This document shows positions 14,741 to 22,731 of a stretch of 64,000 nt of DNA, in pieces. The stretch is from IMG/VR virus record IMGVR_UViG_3300023278_002686, positions 1-64,000 of that record; one strand, given 5' to 3'. Under the pieces are notes generated by a model. That model saw nothing but the letters and a program-made list of their open reading frames with translations, was not told the origin of the DNA and did no database searches. The translations under genes were made by a program, and so were the position numbers. Position 1 is the stretch's first letter; each line of letters starts with the position of its first letter. Source of the stretch: a virus.

Positions 14741-14914
14741 TTATTCATCTAAATCTAAAACTCCTTTCTCATTAAAAATCATATCATCAAAATGACGATA
14801 AACTAATTCTATTAATTTTTTAAAATCTGGATTTCTATAATCTTTATTTTTTATAAAAATTGCAAGATCCTTTAAATTATATAATTTATTATTTAGTTTA
14901 ATCCAAGGATTCAT
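14741..14914 (-). CDS. Hypothetical protein
   Basis: 57 residues, not recognised, with an acidic C-terminus (LDLDE). The ATG is preceded by AAGGAAG, and it abuts the stop of the upstream 47-residue gene (TAAATG). Confidence 0.45.
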   Translation of the reverse strand: MNPWIKLNNKLYNLKDLAIFIKNKDYRNPDFKKLIELVYRHFDDMIFNEKGVLDLDE

Positions 14915-15058
14915 TTAATCTTCCTTTTTTAACATTTCTTTATATTCTTCTTTTTTATTACAAAAATGCCAAAACAATTCTAATATATAATTTAAACCTT
15001 TGGATTCTAAAATCCGTTTTGGTACTTCGTTTAAAAAACCATCCCAATATGTAGGCAT
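14915..15058 (-). CDS. Hypothetical protein
   Basis: 47 residues, not recognised, starting MPTYWDGFLNEVPKRILE. Short, helical, mixed charge. The frame is packed base-to-base against its downstream neighbour and follows the zinc-knuckle gene by two bases, which supports it as a real gene. Confidence 0.45.
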   Translation of the reverse strand: MPTYWDGFLNEVPKRILESKGLNYILELFWHFCNKKEEYKEMLKKED

Positions 15059-15060
15059 AT

Positions 15061-15192
15061 TTATTTCTCCCTATTTGGTTGTATATATCCTCTTTCTATA
15101 GCACAATCTCTACATATTTTACGTACTTCAGAATAATAGTGCCAATGATGTTTTTCTTGTTGACAATGATCACATATAAAATTCATATTCAT
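15061..15192 (-). CDS. Small zinc-knuckle protein
   Basis: A 43-residue protein with CDHC (C7, C10) and CRDC near residues 27-30, plus paired histidines, fitting one treble-clef-like zinc site. A longer upstream frame exists, but the start at 15192 follows a GTAGAGAG site and clears the upstream gene, so it is preferred. Function unknown. Confidence 0.5.
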   Translation of the reverse strand: MNMNFICDHCQQEKHHWHYYSEVRKICRDCAIERGYIQPNREK

Positions 15193-15199
15193 CTCTCTA

Positions 15200-15376
15200 C
15201 TAGTTATAAGACATCTTATATAAACTATCATTATCCCATTGTCTTCTAGCACCTTCTTTAGTATCTATAAAACAAGTTTTAATCTTACATACATCACAAA
15301 AACATCTATACCATCCATTATCCTCTAATATTTGAGGTTCATGTTCGCATTTTTCTAAAATTTTGGATTCTTTCAT
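15200..15376 (-). CDS. Small cysteine protein from a leaderless transcript
   Basis: 58 residues; Cys at 10, CFCDVC around 25-30 and C35 may bind zinc. The ATG directly follows the -10 element of a consensus promoter (about 7 bases downstream), and no ribosome-binding site exists, so the mRNA is predicted to be leaderless. First gene of the cassette running to 14389. Confidence 0.5.
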   Translation of the reverse strand: MKESKILEKCEHEPQILEDNGWYRCFCDVCKIKTCFIDTKEGARRQWDNDSLYKMSYN

Positions 15377-15383
15377 ATTAACT

Positions 15384-15411
15384 ATAATATATAAAAATTT
15401 AAAATTGTCAA
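15384..15411 (-). promoter_or_regulatory. Leaderless-type promoter
   Basis: TTGACA (15406-15411), 16-bp spacer, TATTAT (15384-15389), then AGTTAAT and ATG. It overlaps the stop codon of the helicase gene upstream. Confidence 0.7.
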
Positions 15412-17225
15412 CTTTCTATTGATAAAAGTTCACCTTTAAATAATTTTTCTAAATCTTCATTATCAAATTCATTTATTTTAAATAAATTTTGATTAATCAT
15501 GTCTTTAACTTCTAAATTATGATCTAATCTCATATCTAAAGTATCAAGTCCAACTAATATATATACTAATACACTTCTAGTTTGTCCGTATCTATGAGTA
15601 CGCTTCATTGATTGAAGAACACGTTCTAAATTCCAAGGTCTTGTAAAATAAATATTATATCTACATTGAGTTATATTAACAGCAACAGATAATACATTAG
15701 GAGAAGCAATTAACATTTTACAATCTGAGTGTTTAAATTCTTCAACTATTTCATGCTTATATTCATTTCTATCTCTATTTCCATATACACCTCCATGTAA
15801 CTTTAAAGGCTTATACGTTTTATAATATTCTGCTAATTCATCTATTGTTTTAGGATGATAATCCCAAATAATTACTTTCTCATTTTCTTCATCTATAATT
15901 CGATGTATTAAAGAATCAGAAACTTCTAATTTAGAATGATCTTTAAATTTCCATTTACTTAAAAGATTGGTTAATTTAGGAGTTATAACTTTATCCTTTA
16001 AAAGAGATGGATTATCTACGGCTTGATTTATATAAGGAAACTTTTGAACCACTTGCTTAACAAATTTATTACCTGTTCCTTTTTCTTCTTTAACAACATG
16101 TAAAGTATCTAAAGCAAATTGAGAATATAATTTTCGATGTTTAGGATTTAATTCGAAATATATTTTCTTTTGAATTAGATCTGGTAATTCAATACAATCT
16201 TTTGAAAATCTTCTACTTACTAAATGTTTAATTGATGCTATAAACTCTTGAACATTTTCAGGAATATATTCACAAATAGCGTCTTTACTATATTTATTTC
16301 CTAATTTAGCTATAGTTCCTAACCAATTTCTATAATTATATATTAATAATCCCTCATCAAGAAAATCTATTTGATTATATAAACCTTCAATTCCTCTAGG
16401 ATCTGGAGTTCCAGTTAATAAATATCGATATTTAAAAAAGTGTTTATGAAGATTTAAAATCTTAGATTGTCTTGCACTTGGATTTTTTATATAATGAGCT
16501 TCATCACATACTATACATATATTTTTACTCCATTCATTTAATTGTAAAGGAGGTTTTCTATATTTTTTTCCAGACTTCTTATTAACTCTCTTATATTCAT
16601 TATCACTAAACATAAGAAATGATCTATATGTCATTATATTTATTCGATGTTGTTTTTGGAATGGTTCTCTATTACGAGCTGACGCTATATAAATTTCTTC
16701 TTCTTTTAAATCAAAAGAATTAAATTGTAATAATTCTCTTTTCCAATTAAATAATCCTTCACTAGGACATAGAATTAAAATCTTATCTACTTTTTTATTG
16801 AAGATTTTATGATTAAGAACATTAATAGTTATATATGTTTTACCTAATCCCATTTCTAAATAAAAAGCATATCTATTAGATGAAATTCCCTTAACAATTT
16901 CTTCAACTTGAAAGTTTTGATTAGGCTCTTTTCCTTTTAAAGGAGGAGCTTTAAATAAACTACGAATAATTATACTATCATCTTTTATTAATTCAGATGG
17001 AATATGTATTCGGTTTAAAATATCTCTATGAATTTCAAAAGATTCATGATATTTAGCATTATCTATAAAATATCTAAATGGTTTATCTTTTCCAGTCCAA
17101 TATTTATGATTTTTATTAAAAGATAAACCACTTGATTCTGCTAAACGATAAAGTTCTTCCCAATTATCACCAGAGAATTGAACACCAATCTTATTTGTTT
17201 TTTCTAAAATAAAAAATCGTATCAT
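15408..17225 (-). CDS. SNF2/SWI2-type superfamily II helicase or translocase
   Basis: DNA-dependent ATPase, probably for repair, recombination-fork remodelling or displacing bound proteins. 605 residues. An N-terminal segment of about 110 residues with ILEKTNKIGVQF recalls HARP-like modules of SMARCAL1 relatives. Motif I MGLGKTYITI lies near 127, motif II CDEAHYIKN near 240, motif III LLTGTPDPRG near 270, and motif VI QSMKRTHRYGQTR near 540. It overlaps the recA start region by 4 bases, and the pairing with RecA suggests a common recombination role. Confidence 0.87.
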   Translation of the reverse strand: MIRFFILEKTNKIGVQFSGDNWEELYRLAESSGLSFNKNHKYWTGKDKPFRYFIDNAKYHESFEIHRDILNRIHIPSELIKDDSIIIRSLFKAPPLKGKEPNQNFQVEEIVKGISSNRYAFYLEMGLGKTYITINVLNHKIFNKKVDKILILCPSEGLFNWKRELLQFNSFDLKEEEIYIASARNREPFQKQHRINIMTYRSFLMFSDNEYKRVNKKSGKKYRKPPLQLNEWSKNICIVCDEAHYIKNPSARQSKILNLHKHFFKYRYLLTGTPDPRGIEGLYNQIDFLDEGLLIYNYRNWLGTIAKLGNKYSKDAICEYIPENVQEFIASIKHLVSRRFSKDCIELPDLIQKKIYFELNPKHRKLYSQFALDTLHVVKEEKGTGNKFVKQVVQKFPYINQAVDNPSLLKDKVITPKLTNLLSKWKFKDHSKLEVSDSLIHRIIDEENEKVIIWDYHPKTIDELAEYYKTYKPLKLHGGVYGNRDRNEYKHEIVEEFKHSDCKMLIASPNVLSVAVNITQCRYNIYFTRPWNLERVLQSMKRTHRYGQTRSVLVYILVGLDTLDMRLDHNLEVKDMINQNLFKINEFDNEDLEKLFKGELLSIES

Positions 17226-18298
17226 TTAGTTTTTATTTCGACTACCTCTTCCTTAGGTTTTCGTTCTACTATTATAGGTTCTTCAATTACTTCTTTAACT
17301 TTAGATTTACATATTTCTTCTGTAACTAAATCAACAATTTTGTTATATTGTTCTGGATTCTCTTTAAAAAGTTTAATAACGTTTTGTTTTCCTTGACCTA
17401 ATCTTTCGCCATTATAAGAATACCAAGATCCAGACTTTTCAATAAAACCAAATTTAATGCCATAGTCAATATATTCTTCAAAGACATTAATTCCTTCCCA
17501 AAACATAATACTCATCTCGTATTTTTTCATAGGAGGTCCAACTTTATTTTTAGAAGTTTTTATCCTAAATCTATATCCAATATTCTCATCTTTTTCAGTT
17601 ATAAATTCAATCTTTCTAATTTCTAATCTTGTTGAAGAATAAAATTTTAAAGCTTTCCCCCCAGTTGTCGTTTCCGGATTTCCAAACATAATCCCGATTT
17701 TCATTCGAATTTGATTTATAAATATAATAGAACATTTTGATTTTCCTAACTTTGCAGTAAGTTTACGGCATGCTTGACTCATGAGTCTTGCTTGTAATCC
17801 CATATGTGAATCACCCATTTCACCGTCAATTTCAGCTTGAGGAACTAATGCTGCCACAGAATCTATTATAATAAGATCTATTTGTCCAGAATCTACTAAT
17901 TCTTCTGCAATATCTAAAGCTTGATTCCCAGAATCTGGTTGACTAAACCAAACTTTATTCATATCTAATCCAAATGTCGTAGCATACTCAATATCTAAAG
18001 CATGCTCTGTATCTATATAAGCAACACGCCCGCCTTGTTGTTGAATATCTCCAGCAATTGCACAAGATATAGATGTTTTACCTGATGATTCTGGACCAAA
18101 AACTTCTACCATTCTACCTTTAGCAAATCCTCCACCGAAGGCATGATTTAATTTAGGTGAAGATAATTTCCATCTTTCTACTTCTACTAAATCTTCAATA
18201 CCATGTTTAACGATACCTACTCCATATTTTTTATCAAATTGTAACTTTAATGATTCGATATCTTTTACTACTTCTAATTTTACTTTCTTTGGTGACAT
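17222..18298 (-). CDS. recA: RecA recombinase
   Basis: Strand-exchange ATPase, bacterial RecA type rather than T4 UvsX type. 358 residues against about 350 in bacteria. It has Walker A GPESSGKT (near 68-75), the YIDTEHALD motif, LIIIDSVAALVP as Walker B, the GDSHMGLQARLMSQA loop L1 region and NQIRMKIGIMFGNPETTTG for loop L2. The C-terminus ends in a charged tail, as in RecA. It lies just upstream of the SNF2-type gene with a 4-base overlap and has an AAAGGAG site. Confidence 0.96.
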   Translation of the reverse strand: MSPKKVKLEVVKDIESLKLQFDKKYGVGIVKHGIEDLVEVERWKLSSPKLNHAFGGGFAKGRMVEVFGPESSGKTSISCAIAGDIQQQGGRVAYIDTEHALDIEYATTFGLDMNKVWFSQPDSGNQALDIAEELVDSGQIDLIIIDSVAALVPQAEIDGEMGDSHMGLQARLMSQACRKLTAKLGKSKCSIIFINQIRMKIGIMFGNPETTTGGKALKFYSSTRLEIRKIEFITEKDENIGYRFRIKTSKNKVGPPMKKYEMSIMFWEGINVFEEYIDYGIKFGFIEKSGSWYSYNGERLGQGKQNVIKLFKENPEQYNKIVDLVTEEICKSKVKEVIEEPIIVERKPKEEVVEIKTK

Positions 18299-18310
18299 TT
18301 AAACTCCTTT

Positions 18311-18502
18311 TTATAATTTTCTTATCAACATTAAAATATCTTGAGTTATTTCATATAAACCATATCCAATTAAATGCTCTAATCCAGTTAAGTCTACATC
18401 AATATTAGCATCAAATTCTGGATCAGGAATACAATCATACTCATCAGCTATGTGATAAGCTTTTTCTAACTGTTTAAGTCTATTTTTAATTTTATTGTTC
18501 AT
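18311..18502 (-). CDS. Hypothetical acidic protein
   Basis: 63 residues, not recognised; the middle is acidic (DEYDCIPDPEFDANIDVD). It sits 12 bases ahead of recA behind its own consensus promoter and an AAAGGAG site, so it may be co-expressed with recA. Confidence 0.5.
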   Translation of the reverse strand: MNNKIKNRLKQLEKAYHIADEYDCIPDPEFDANIDVDLTGLEHLIGYGLYEITQDILMLIRKL

Positions 18503-18534
18503 TAAGATATCTCCTTTAATTAGTGTATATTAAT

Positions 18535-18563
18535 ATAATATGCAAAAATTAGTCATTTATCAA
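18535..18563 (-). promoter_or_regulatory. Promoter for the recA operon
   Basis: TTGATA (18558-18563), 17-bp spacer, TATTAT (18535-18540) and ATTAATA. The element overlaps the end of the 54-residue gene. Confidence 0.7.
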
Positions 18564-18713
18564 TTTTTTTAATAGACAAATATAATGTATAATCATATTG
18601 AGTACTTTTATAATAATAGGATCTTTTTGATAATCTTCACTATCAATTAATAATTCATTATCTTCATAAATAGCTATTGATTTTTTCTTTTTATAAATAT
18701 TATATCTAGACAT
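18549..18713 (-). CDS. Hypothetical protein
   Basis: 54 residues, not recognised, basic N-terminus and a hydrophobic stretch near the C-terminus. No strong ribosome-binding site; the start lies 7 bases after the upstream stop, so it probably depends on coupling. Confidence 0.4.
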   Translation of the reverse strand: MSRYNIYKKKKSIAIYEDNELLIDSEDYQKDPIIIKVLNMIIHYICLLKKLIND

Positions 18714-18720
18714 TATAATT

Positions 18721-18969
18721 CTATTTCATATAAGCATATTCTGTTAAAATAGTTATATCTGGTAAATTCTCTTTAGTTAATTTAATAATCAAGTCTTTAA
18801 ATTCAAGTTCAAATTCATTGTTTGAATTCATATCTAAAAACCAAATATTAAAATCTTTTAAATGTTTAGAAAGTTTACTATGATAATCTATCATATTAGA
18901 ATTTATTTTAATATGAACTTCCCCCTCAATACTAATGTTCCAACATACCATGTGTTTTAAATTATCCAT
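18721..18969 (-). CDS. Hypothetical protein
   Basis: 82 residues, not recognised, alternating charged and hydrophobic positions suggesting an alpha/beta domain. AAGGAG precedes the ATG. Member of the small-gene run 18549-19721. Confidence 0.5.
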   Translation of the reverse strand: MDNLKHMVCWNISIEGEVHIKINSNMIDYHSKLSKHLKDFNIWFLDMNSNNEFELEFKDLIIKLTKENLPDITILTEYAYMK

Positions 18970-18983
18970 TTAATTCTCCTTTT

Positions 18984-19205
18984 TTAATCTTTAAAAATAG
19001 TTTTAAACATATCTTCCATATAATCATTATTATAATCTTTAGTTTTATTTTGACCTAATTGATAAGCTATTTTCATATTTTTATAATCTTTATATAGCTG
19101 ATCATATTTAAGTTGTAATAGACTTAATTGTTGTTCTAATTTATCAACTTTATGAACTTTTATTTTAATTTCTTTTCCACATTTACAATTTATTTTAATT
19201 TCCAA
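18984..19205 (-). CDS. Small zinc-knuckle and coiled-coil protein
   Basis: 73 residues. An N-terminal CKCGKEI motif (C7, C9) is followed by a heptad-like helix with regularly spaced leucines (about 23-50), suggesting a dimeric coiled coil. Function unknown; two bases separate it from the next gene. Confidence 0.5.
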   Translation of the reverse strand: MEIKINCKCGKEIKIKVHKVDKLEQQLSLLQLKYDQLYKDYKNMKIAYQLGQNKTKDYNNDYMEDMFKTIFKD

Positions 19206-19207
19206 AA

Positions 19208-19504
19208 TTAATCCTCAATATATACTAAATCATATTTTTCAGTACATTCTTTAAATATTTCTTTAATTTTATTATTCATTTTAATATAATCTTTTTTATA
19301 AGCTTCCCATAAAACTTCATGATAAAAACCTCGTAATTCTGTCAAAGTATCAAATTTAATTAAAGTTGATATCTTTTCATGATTACTTAATTCTTCATAC
19401 CAATGAACAAAATTTTCTAAATAAATATTTACAGATATATCTTTTTCTAAAATTTCACATTCAACAATATTAGTATCATTTTTTAATCTAAGATAAATCA
19501 CCAT
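19208..19504 (-). CDS. Hypothetical protein
   Basis: 98 residues, not recognised, acidic, predicted helical with a beta-rich N-terminus. It belongs to the run of small genes transcribed from the promoter at 19742. Confidence 0.5.
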   Translation of the reverse strand: MVIYLRLKNDTNIVECEILEKDISVNIYLENFVHWYEELSNHEKISTLIKFDTLTELRGFYHEVLWEAYKKDYIKMNNKIKEIFKECTEKYDLVYIED

Positions 19505-19514
19505 AATAACTCCC

Positions 19515-19721
19515 TCAATCTTTTTCCTCTATATATCCTTCATAACTTTTCTGTATTTCAGATAATAAAGAATATTCTGGAAAATGTCCAGAAGTTTCAA
19601 CTATAAACGTTTTTCTTACTTTACCTTTTACTAAAGTAGGAGGAATACCAAAAGAAAAACAAAAAGTATCTCCATTTTTAATTTCTTTACCGTACATATC
19701 TTTAGGGTGTTTTTTACTCAT
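19515..19721 (-). CDS. Small phage protein of unknown function
   Basis: 68 residues. The segment DMYGKEIKNGDTFCFSFG (8-25) is of the kind seen in small beta-barrel phage proteins whose role is unknown. The start has an AAGGAAT site just after a consensus promoter. Confidence 0.5.
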   Translation of the reverse strand: MSKKHPKDMYGKEIKNGDTFCFSFGIPPTLVKGKVRKTFIVETSGHFPEYSLLSEIQKSYEGYIEEKD

Positions 19722-19741
19722 ATTAAATTCCTTATAGTAAT

Positions 19742-19770
19742 ATAATATATAAAATTTAACTATTTGTCAA
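19742..19770 (-). promoter_or_regulatory. Promoter for the small-gene run
   Basis: TTGACA (19765-19770), 17-bp spacer, TATTAT (19742-19747), ATTACTATAAGG. It overlaps the end of the HNH gene. Confidence 0.7.
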
Positions 19771-20293
19771 TTTTATATGCTTTTTTTCTAAGAGATTCAA
19801 ATGAGTTAAGACCTATAATTGTTTTCCATAGTTCTTCTTTTTCTTGAGAGTTCATATAATCGTTTGTAAAAGGATTTATATTATCATCTATAAGTCTATG
19901 AAAATATCTATATAATAGAACACAGTTGTTAGAATCGTACTTCATATGAGGAAAAGCACCTTTACCGAAGATGTGAGCTACGTCTAAAGTATAGAGTTCT
20001 CCAAACATCTGAGAGTCTATATAACTTCGTTCAGGCTGAACTAATAAAGAATATAATCTACATACTTTATCTCGATTTCTTACTATGCTTACTAATTTTT
20101 CATATTGAGTATCTTTATTTTCTAATTTTTGTTTTAGTTTTAATTTCTTTCGTTCTTGTGATTTTGTATATGCTTTATATCGAGTTTGTAATTGTTTATC
20201 ATTTATAGGTTTATTTCTAAAGCCAATGTCATTAATACATCGGCTATATTTATTATAAAATTCTATAAATTCTTCAAAATTAAGCATTTTCAT
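19760..20293 (-). CDS. HNH/NinG-like endonuclease
   Basis: Probable structure-specific or recombination nuclease. 177 residues; a basic helical N-terminus is followed by VRNRDKVCRL (about 67-76) and the core LDVAHIFGKGAFPHMKYDSN and N-x-C-LLYRYFH. This resembles the DxAH...W/YDxxN...C/H pattern of NinG and other HNH nucleases. The second cysteine pair of canonical NinG is missing. It is close to recA and the RecU-like gene, fitting a recombination role. A homing-type origin is possible but less likely given the operon overlap. Confidence 0.6.
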   Translation of the reverse strand: MKMLNFEEFIEFYNKYSRCINDIGFRNKPINDKQLQTRYKAYTKSQERKKLKLKQKLENKDTQYEKLVSIVRNRDKVCRLYSLLVQPERSYIDSQMFGELYTLDVAHIFGKGAFPHMKYDSNNCVLLYRYFHRLIDDNINPFTNDYMNSQEKEELWKTIIGLNSFESLRKKAYKIDK

Positions 20294-20753
20294 TTTCTTT
20301 CTTTTGCATTGCTTGTAATAATCTATACATCTTATCTACTTTCTCTAATTCTTTAGAACTCATACCATCAAACATTTTTTCATAGTCATCCATTTCTTCT
20401 TGTTTTTTAGATATAGTTTCAGTAAAAGGAGAAGGAGCTCCTGCCGCTGGTTTGAATAAATCTGTAATTTGAGCCGTAGCGAAAGTAGATTGTTGTAGAC
20501 ATAATTTATATAGATCTTTAAGATCTCTAAATTCTAATTCTCCATTTTCAATTTTTTCTTTTAATTTTCTTTGAATTAAACTAGTAAGAGATTCTTTTTC
20601 TTGAATACAAAGAAGTCGTTTAGAAAAGAAATTAAAAATATCTAATTTAAGAATTTCTAAAGGATCTGTTTTTTTAATAAGATCTACTTCTTTATCTATA
20701 GAAGTATCATCTATTGCTTCTATTAATTGATTTATATCATCTGAATTATTCAT
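20280..20753 (-). CDS. Hypothetical protein
   Basis: 157 residues, not recognised, highly charged, helical. A Pro/Ala linker (KPAAGAPSPF, about 100-109) separates two helical parts. It overlaps the HNH gene by 14 bases. A structural or DNA-binding adaptor is possible; nothing in the sequence decides it. Confidence 0.5.
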   Translation of the reverse strand: MNNSDDINQLIEAIDDTSIDKEVDLIKKTDPLEILKLDIFNFFSKRLLCIQEKESLTSLIQRKLKEKIENGELEFRDLKDLYKLCLQQSTFATAQITDLFKPAAGAPSPFTETISKKQEEMDDYEKMFDGMSSKELEKVDKMYRLLQAMQKKENENA

Positions 20754-20785
20754 TATTTATTCTCCATATTCTCTACTGTCATTAC

Positions 20786-20944
20786 TCATTTCGATTTCCT
20801 ATTAAATATATTTACTATCCTACCCCAGAATAATTTTAATTTCAACCATTTAGGTGCTGGCATTGTAATTTTATTTCCAAAAATATCATGTGTTTTTCTA
20901 TAATTAGAAACATCCTTAAATAATATTCTTCCTTTTATATTCAT
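20786..20944 (-). CDS. Hypothetical basic protein
   Basis: 52 residues, very basic, with a tryptophan-containing C-terminal helix. AAGGAG precedes the ATG, and the start abuts the stop of the next upstream gene. Function unknown. Confidence 0.5.
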   Translation of the reverse strand: MNIKGRILFKDVSNYRKTHDIFGNKITMPAPKWLKLKLFWGRIVNIFNRKSK

Positions 20945-21343
20945 TTAGTTCTCCTTAAAAACAATATCTAATTGTTTTTTTAAATATTTGTTTATAGACT
21001 TAATTCGAAGTCCGTATTTAATTGGAGATATTTCAAAAGTGAATTGCTTTTTAATATCATTCCAATTCATTTGCTTTATTTCTTTATAATAATAACAAAG
21101 TGCTAAAATTATCACTTCTCGAAAGTCACTTTTTTTAGGAATACTAATATTTTTCCCATCAAATAAAGTTATTATTTTCACAAATGATTTTAAATCAATT
21201 AAATTATATAATCTTGTTATATCATTTGAATAGTTTGAATTTAAAATTATATTTATACAGTCCAAAATCATGTCAATTTCTTTTGATTCTTTTTTCTTAA
21301 ATAATTCGTCAATTCTATATTCTAATTCATTGTTATTATTCAC
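20945..21343 (-). CDS. Hypothetical helical protein
   Basis: 132 residues, not recognised, almost entirely helical with a basic C-terminal third. Immediately downstream of the possible sigma factor gene, so a partner of that protein is conceivable; this is positional inference only. Confidence 0.45.
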   Translation of the reverse strand: MNNNNELEYRIDELFKKKESKEIDMILDCINIILNSNYSNDITRLYNLIDLKSFVKIITLFDGKNISIPKKSDFREVIILALCYYYKEIKQMNWNDIKKQFTFEISPIKYGLRIKSINKYLKKQLDIVFKEN

Positions 21344-21347
21344 TAAT

Positions 21348-22136
21348 CTATCCTACTTTTAAATTTTCATGTAAATATTCTAAAAATAATAATCTTAAAT
21401 GCTCAACATTTTGTTTAACGTCTAATCCAAAAAAATCATAATAATCTTTCATAAAAGATTCTTTTTGATGTAAAGAATTTAAAAAAGCATTTATCGTAAT
21501 TATTGCTATCATATAATCATAATTTGATTTAATTGTATTAAACACTTTCCTAACAATAGAAACACAAGTATCTAAAATATGTTCAGATTTATTTAATACA
21601 TCATTTTCTACATTGCTAATAATACTTGATAAAGAAGAATAACCAATTTTATCAATATTGTCATAAATTTCTTTATTATCTTCTAATTCAAAATCTAAAG
21701 AATCATGATCTTCATCTTTTCTACTACCCCATAGAACACCTAATATAGGAAATCTTGAATATCCTCCAAAGGATGCCTCTATAACAAAATCAGGTTTTGA
21801 TAAATAGTATTCTATTACTTTAGAAACACAATCATGAGCTTTATCCTGTATCTGTGCTTTTGTATATAATAATTTACCTTTTATTGTTTTTTTAATTAAC
21901 TTTATAATATATATTTTTAAAATTGGATACATCTCGTTTAATACTTGAGGATCTCTATTTGCTGCTAAAAATTTATCCTGAATAATAAATAATTTACGTT
22001 CTAAATCTGGTTTATCCCAATAAGTATCATCACATTTAGGACATACTTTTGGTTTTTTTCCGAATGCATATTTAATTACTTCAAGACAATTTGAACATTT
22101 TAGTTCTTTTAACTTTTTAATAACCAATTTTTCCAT
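21348..22136 (-). CDS. Zinc-ribbon protein, possible phage sigma factor
   Basis: 262 residues. An N-terminal zinc ribbon (CSNC and CPKC, about residues 14-35) is followed by a helical body. The segment IQDKAHDCVSKVIEYYL and the next aromatic-rich SFGGYSRFPILGVLW are reminiscent of sigma region 2, where helix 2.2 binds polymerase and the aromatic helix melts the -10 element. No clear region 4 helix-turn-helix is seen. Late sigma factors of large phages can be this divergent. The start at 22136 has an AAGGGA site; a TTG 18 bases earlier lacks one. Confidence 0.4.
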   Translation of the reverse strand: MEKLVIKKLKELKCSNCLEVIKYAFGKKPKVCPKCDDTYWDKPDLERKLFIIQDKFLAANRDPQVLNEMYPILKIYIIKLIKKTIKGKLLYTKAQIQDKAHDCVSKVIEYYLSKPDFVIEASFGGYSRFPILGVLWGSRKDEDHDSLDFELEDNKEIYDNIDKIGYSSLSSIISNVENDVLNKSEHILDTCVSIVRKVFNTIKSNYDYMIAIITINAFLNSLHQKESFMKDYYDFFGLDVKQNVEHLRLLFLEYLHENLKVG

Positions 22137-22635
22137 AGAATATTCCCTTATCAATATATTTTATCATCACTTCTTCTAAATTAAAAGACTTATCTTTTAA
22201 TTTCATATCAACATATAAGTTTTCATACTGTAATTTTTCTAATTCTTTCTTTAGTATTGACTTTTTACCAACTTCTATTAGTTTAAGTATTAATTCGATA
22301 TCAAAAAAGAATAAATGAATATATTTTCTAGGTTCCCATATTCCAAGTATAACTGGAGTATAGAAATAACATCCTAATTCCCTCAAAGAATCTTTAATTT
22401 TTAAAAGATTTGTTTTTTGATGCTCTGCAACTCTTGCTAAACTAAATGCGCTATAACCATTCTTAGTTAACTTTGCTTCACCAAACATTATATATTTGTC
22501 ACAAAGACATATTTCATCAAATGGTCTTGGATTACTTGTTGTAGCAATTATTTTAGGTGGATCAGGGATTTTATATCCCCAATAATTTTTATTATAATTT
22601 GCAACTATGTATCTGTTTAAATCTGCTTCTTTCAT
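22117..22635 (-). CDS. RecU-like PD-(D/E)XK nuclease
   Basis: Probable Holliday-junction resolvase or related nuclease. 172 residues, close to RecU. PRPFDEICLC (D near 40) and FGEAKLTKNG (E and K near 53-55) form the PD...ExK core, and a following AEHQKTNLLK matches the HQ motif that helps define the RecU group. In the same neighbourhood are recA, the SNF2-type protein and the HNH nuclease, making a recombination set. It overlaps the next gene by 20 bases. Confidence 0.68.
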   Translation of the reverse strand: MKEADLNRYIVANYNKNYWGYKIPDPPKIIATTSNPRPFDEICLCDKYIMFGEAKLTKNGYSAFSLARVAEHQKTNLLKIKDSLRELGCYFYTPVILGIWEPRKYIHLFFFDIELILKLIEVGKKSILKKELEKLQYENLYVDMKLKDKSFNLEEVMIKYIDKGIFYGKIGY

Positions 22636-22682
22636 TTATTATATAGTCAGTCATATTACACTCCTAAAAATTTTTCATATTT

Positions 22683-22710
22683 AAAAAGCGGAGAATACAC
22701 TCCGCTTTAT
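22683..22710 (-). terminator. Rho-independent terminator
   Basis: GC-rich hairpin AAAGCGGAG/CTCCGCTTT (22685-22693 with 22700-22708) with a T-run on the minus strand, directly after the 457-residue gene. It would isolate that abundant message from the recombination operon. Confidence 0.85.
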
Positions 22711-22731
22711 TTTTATAAAGTTTTATTCGAA

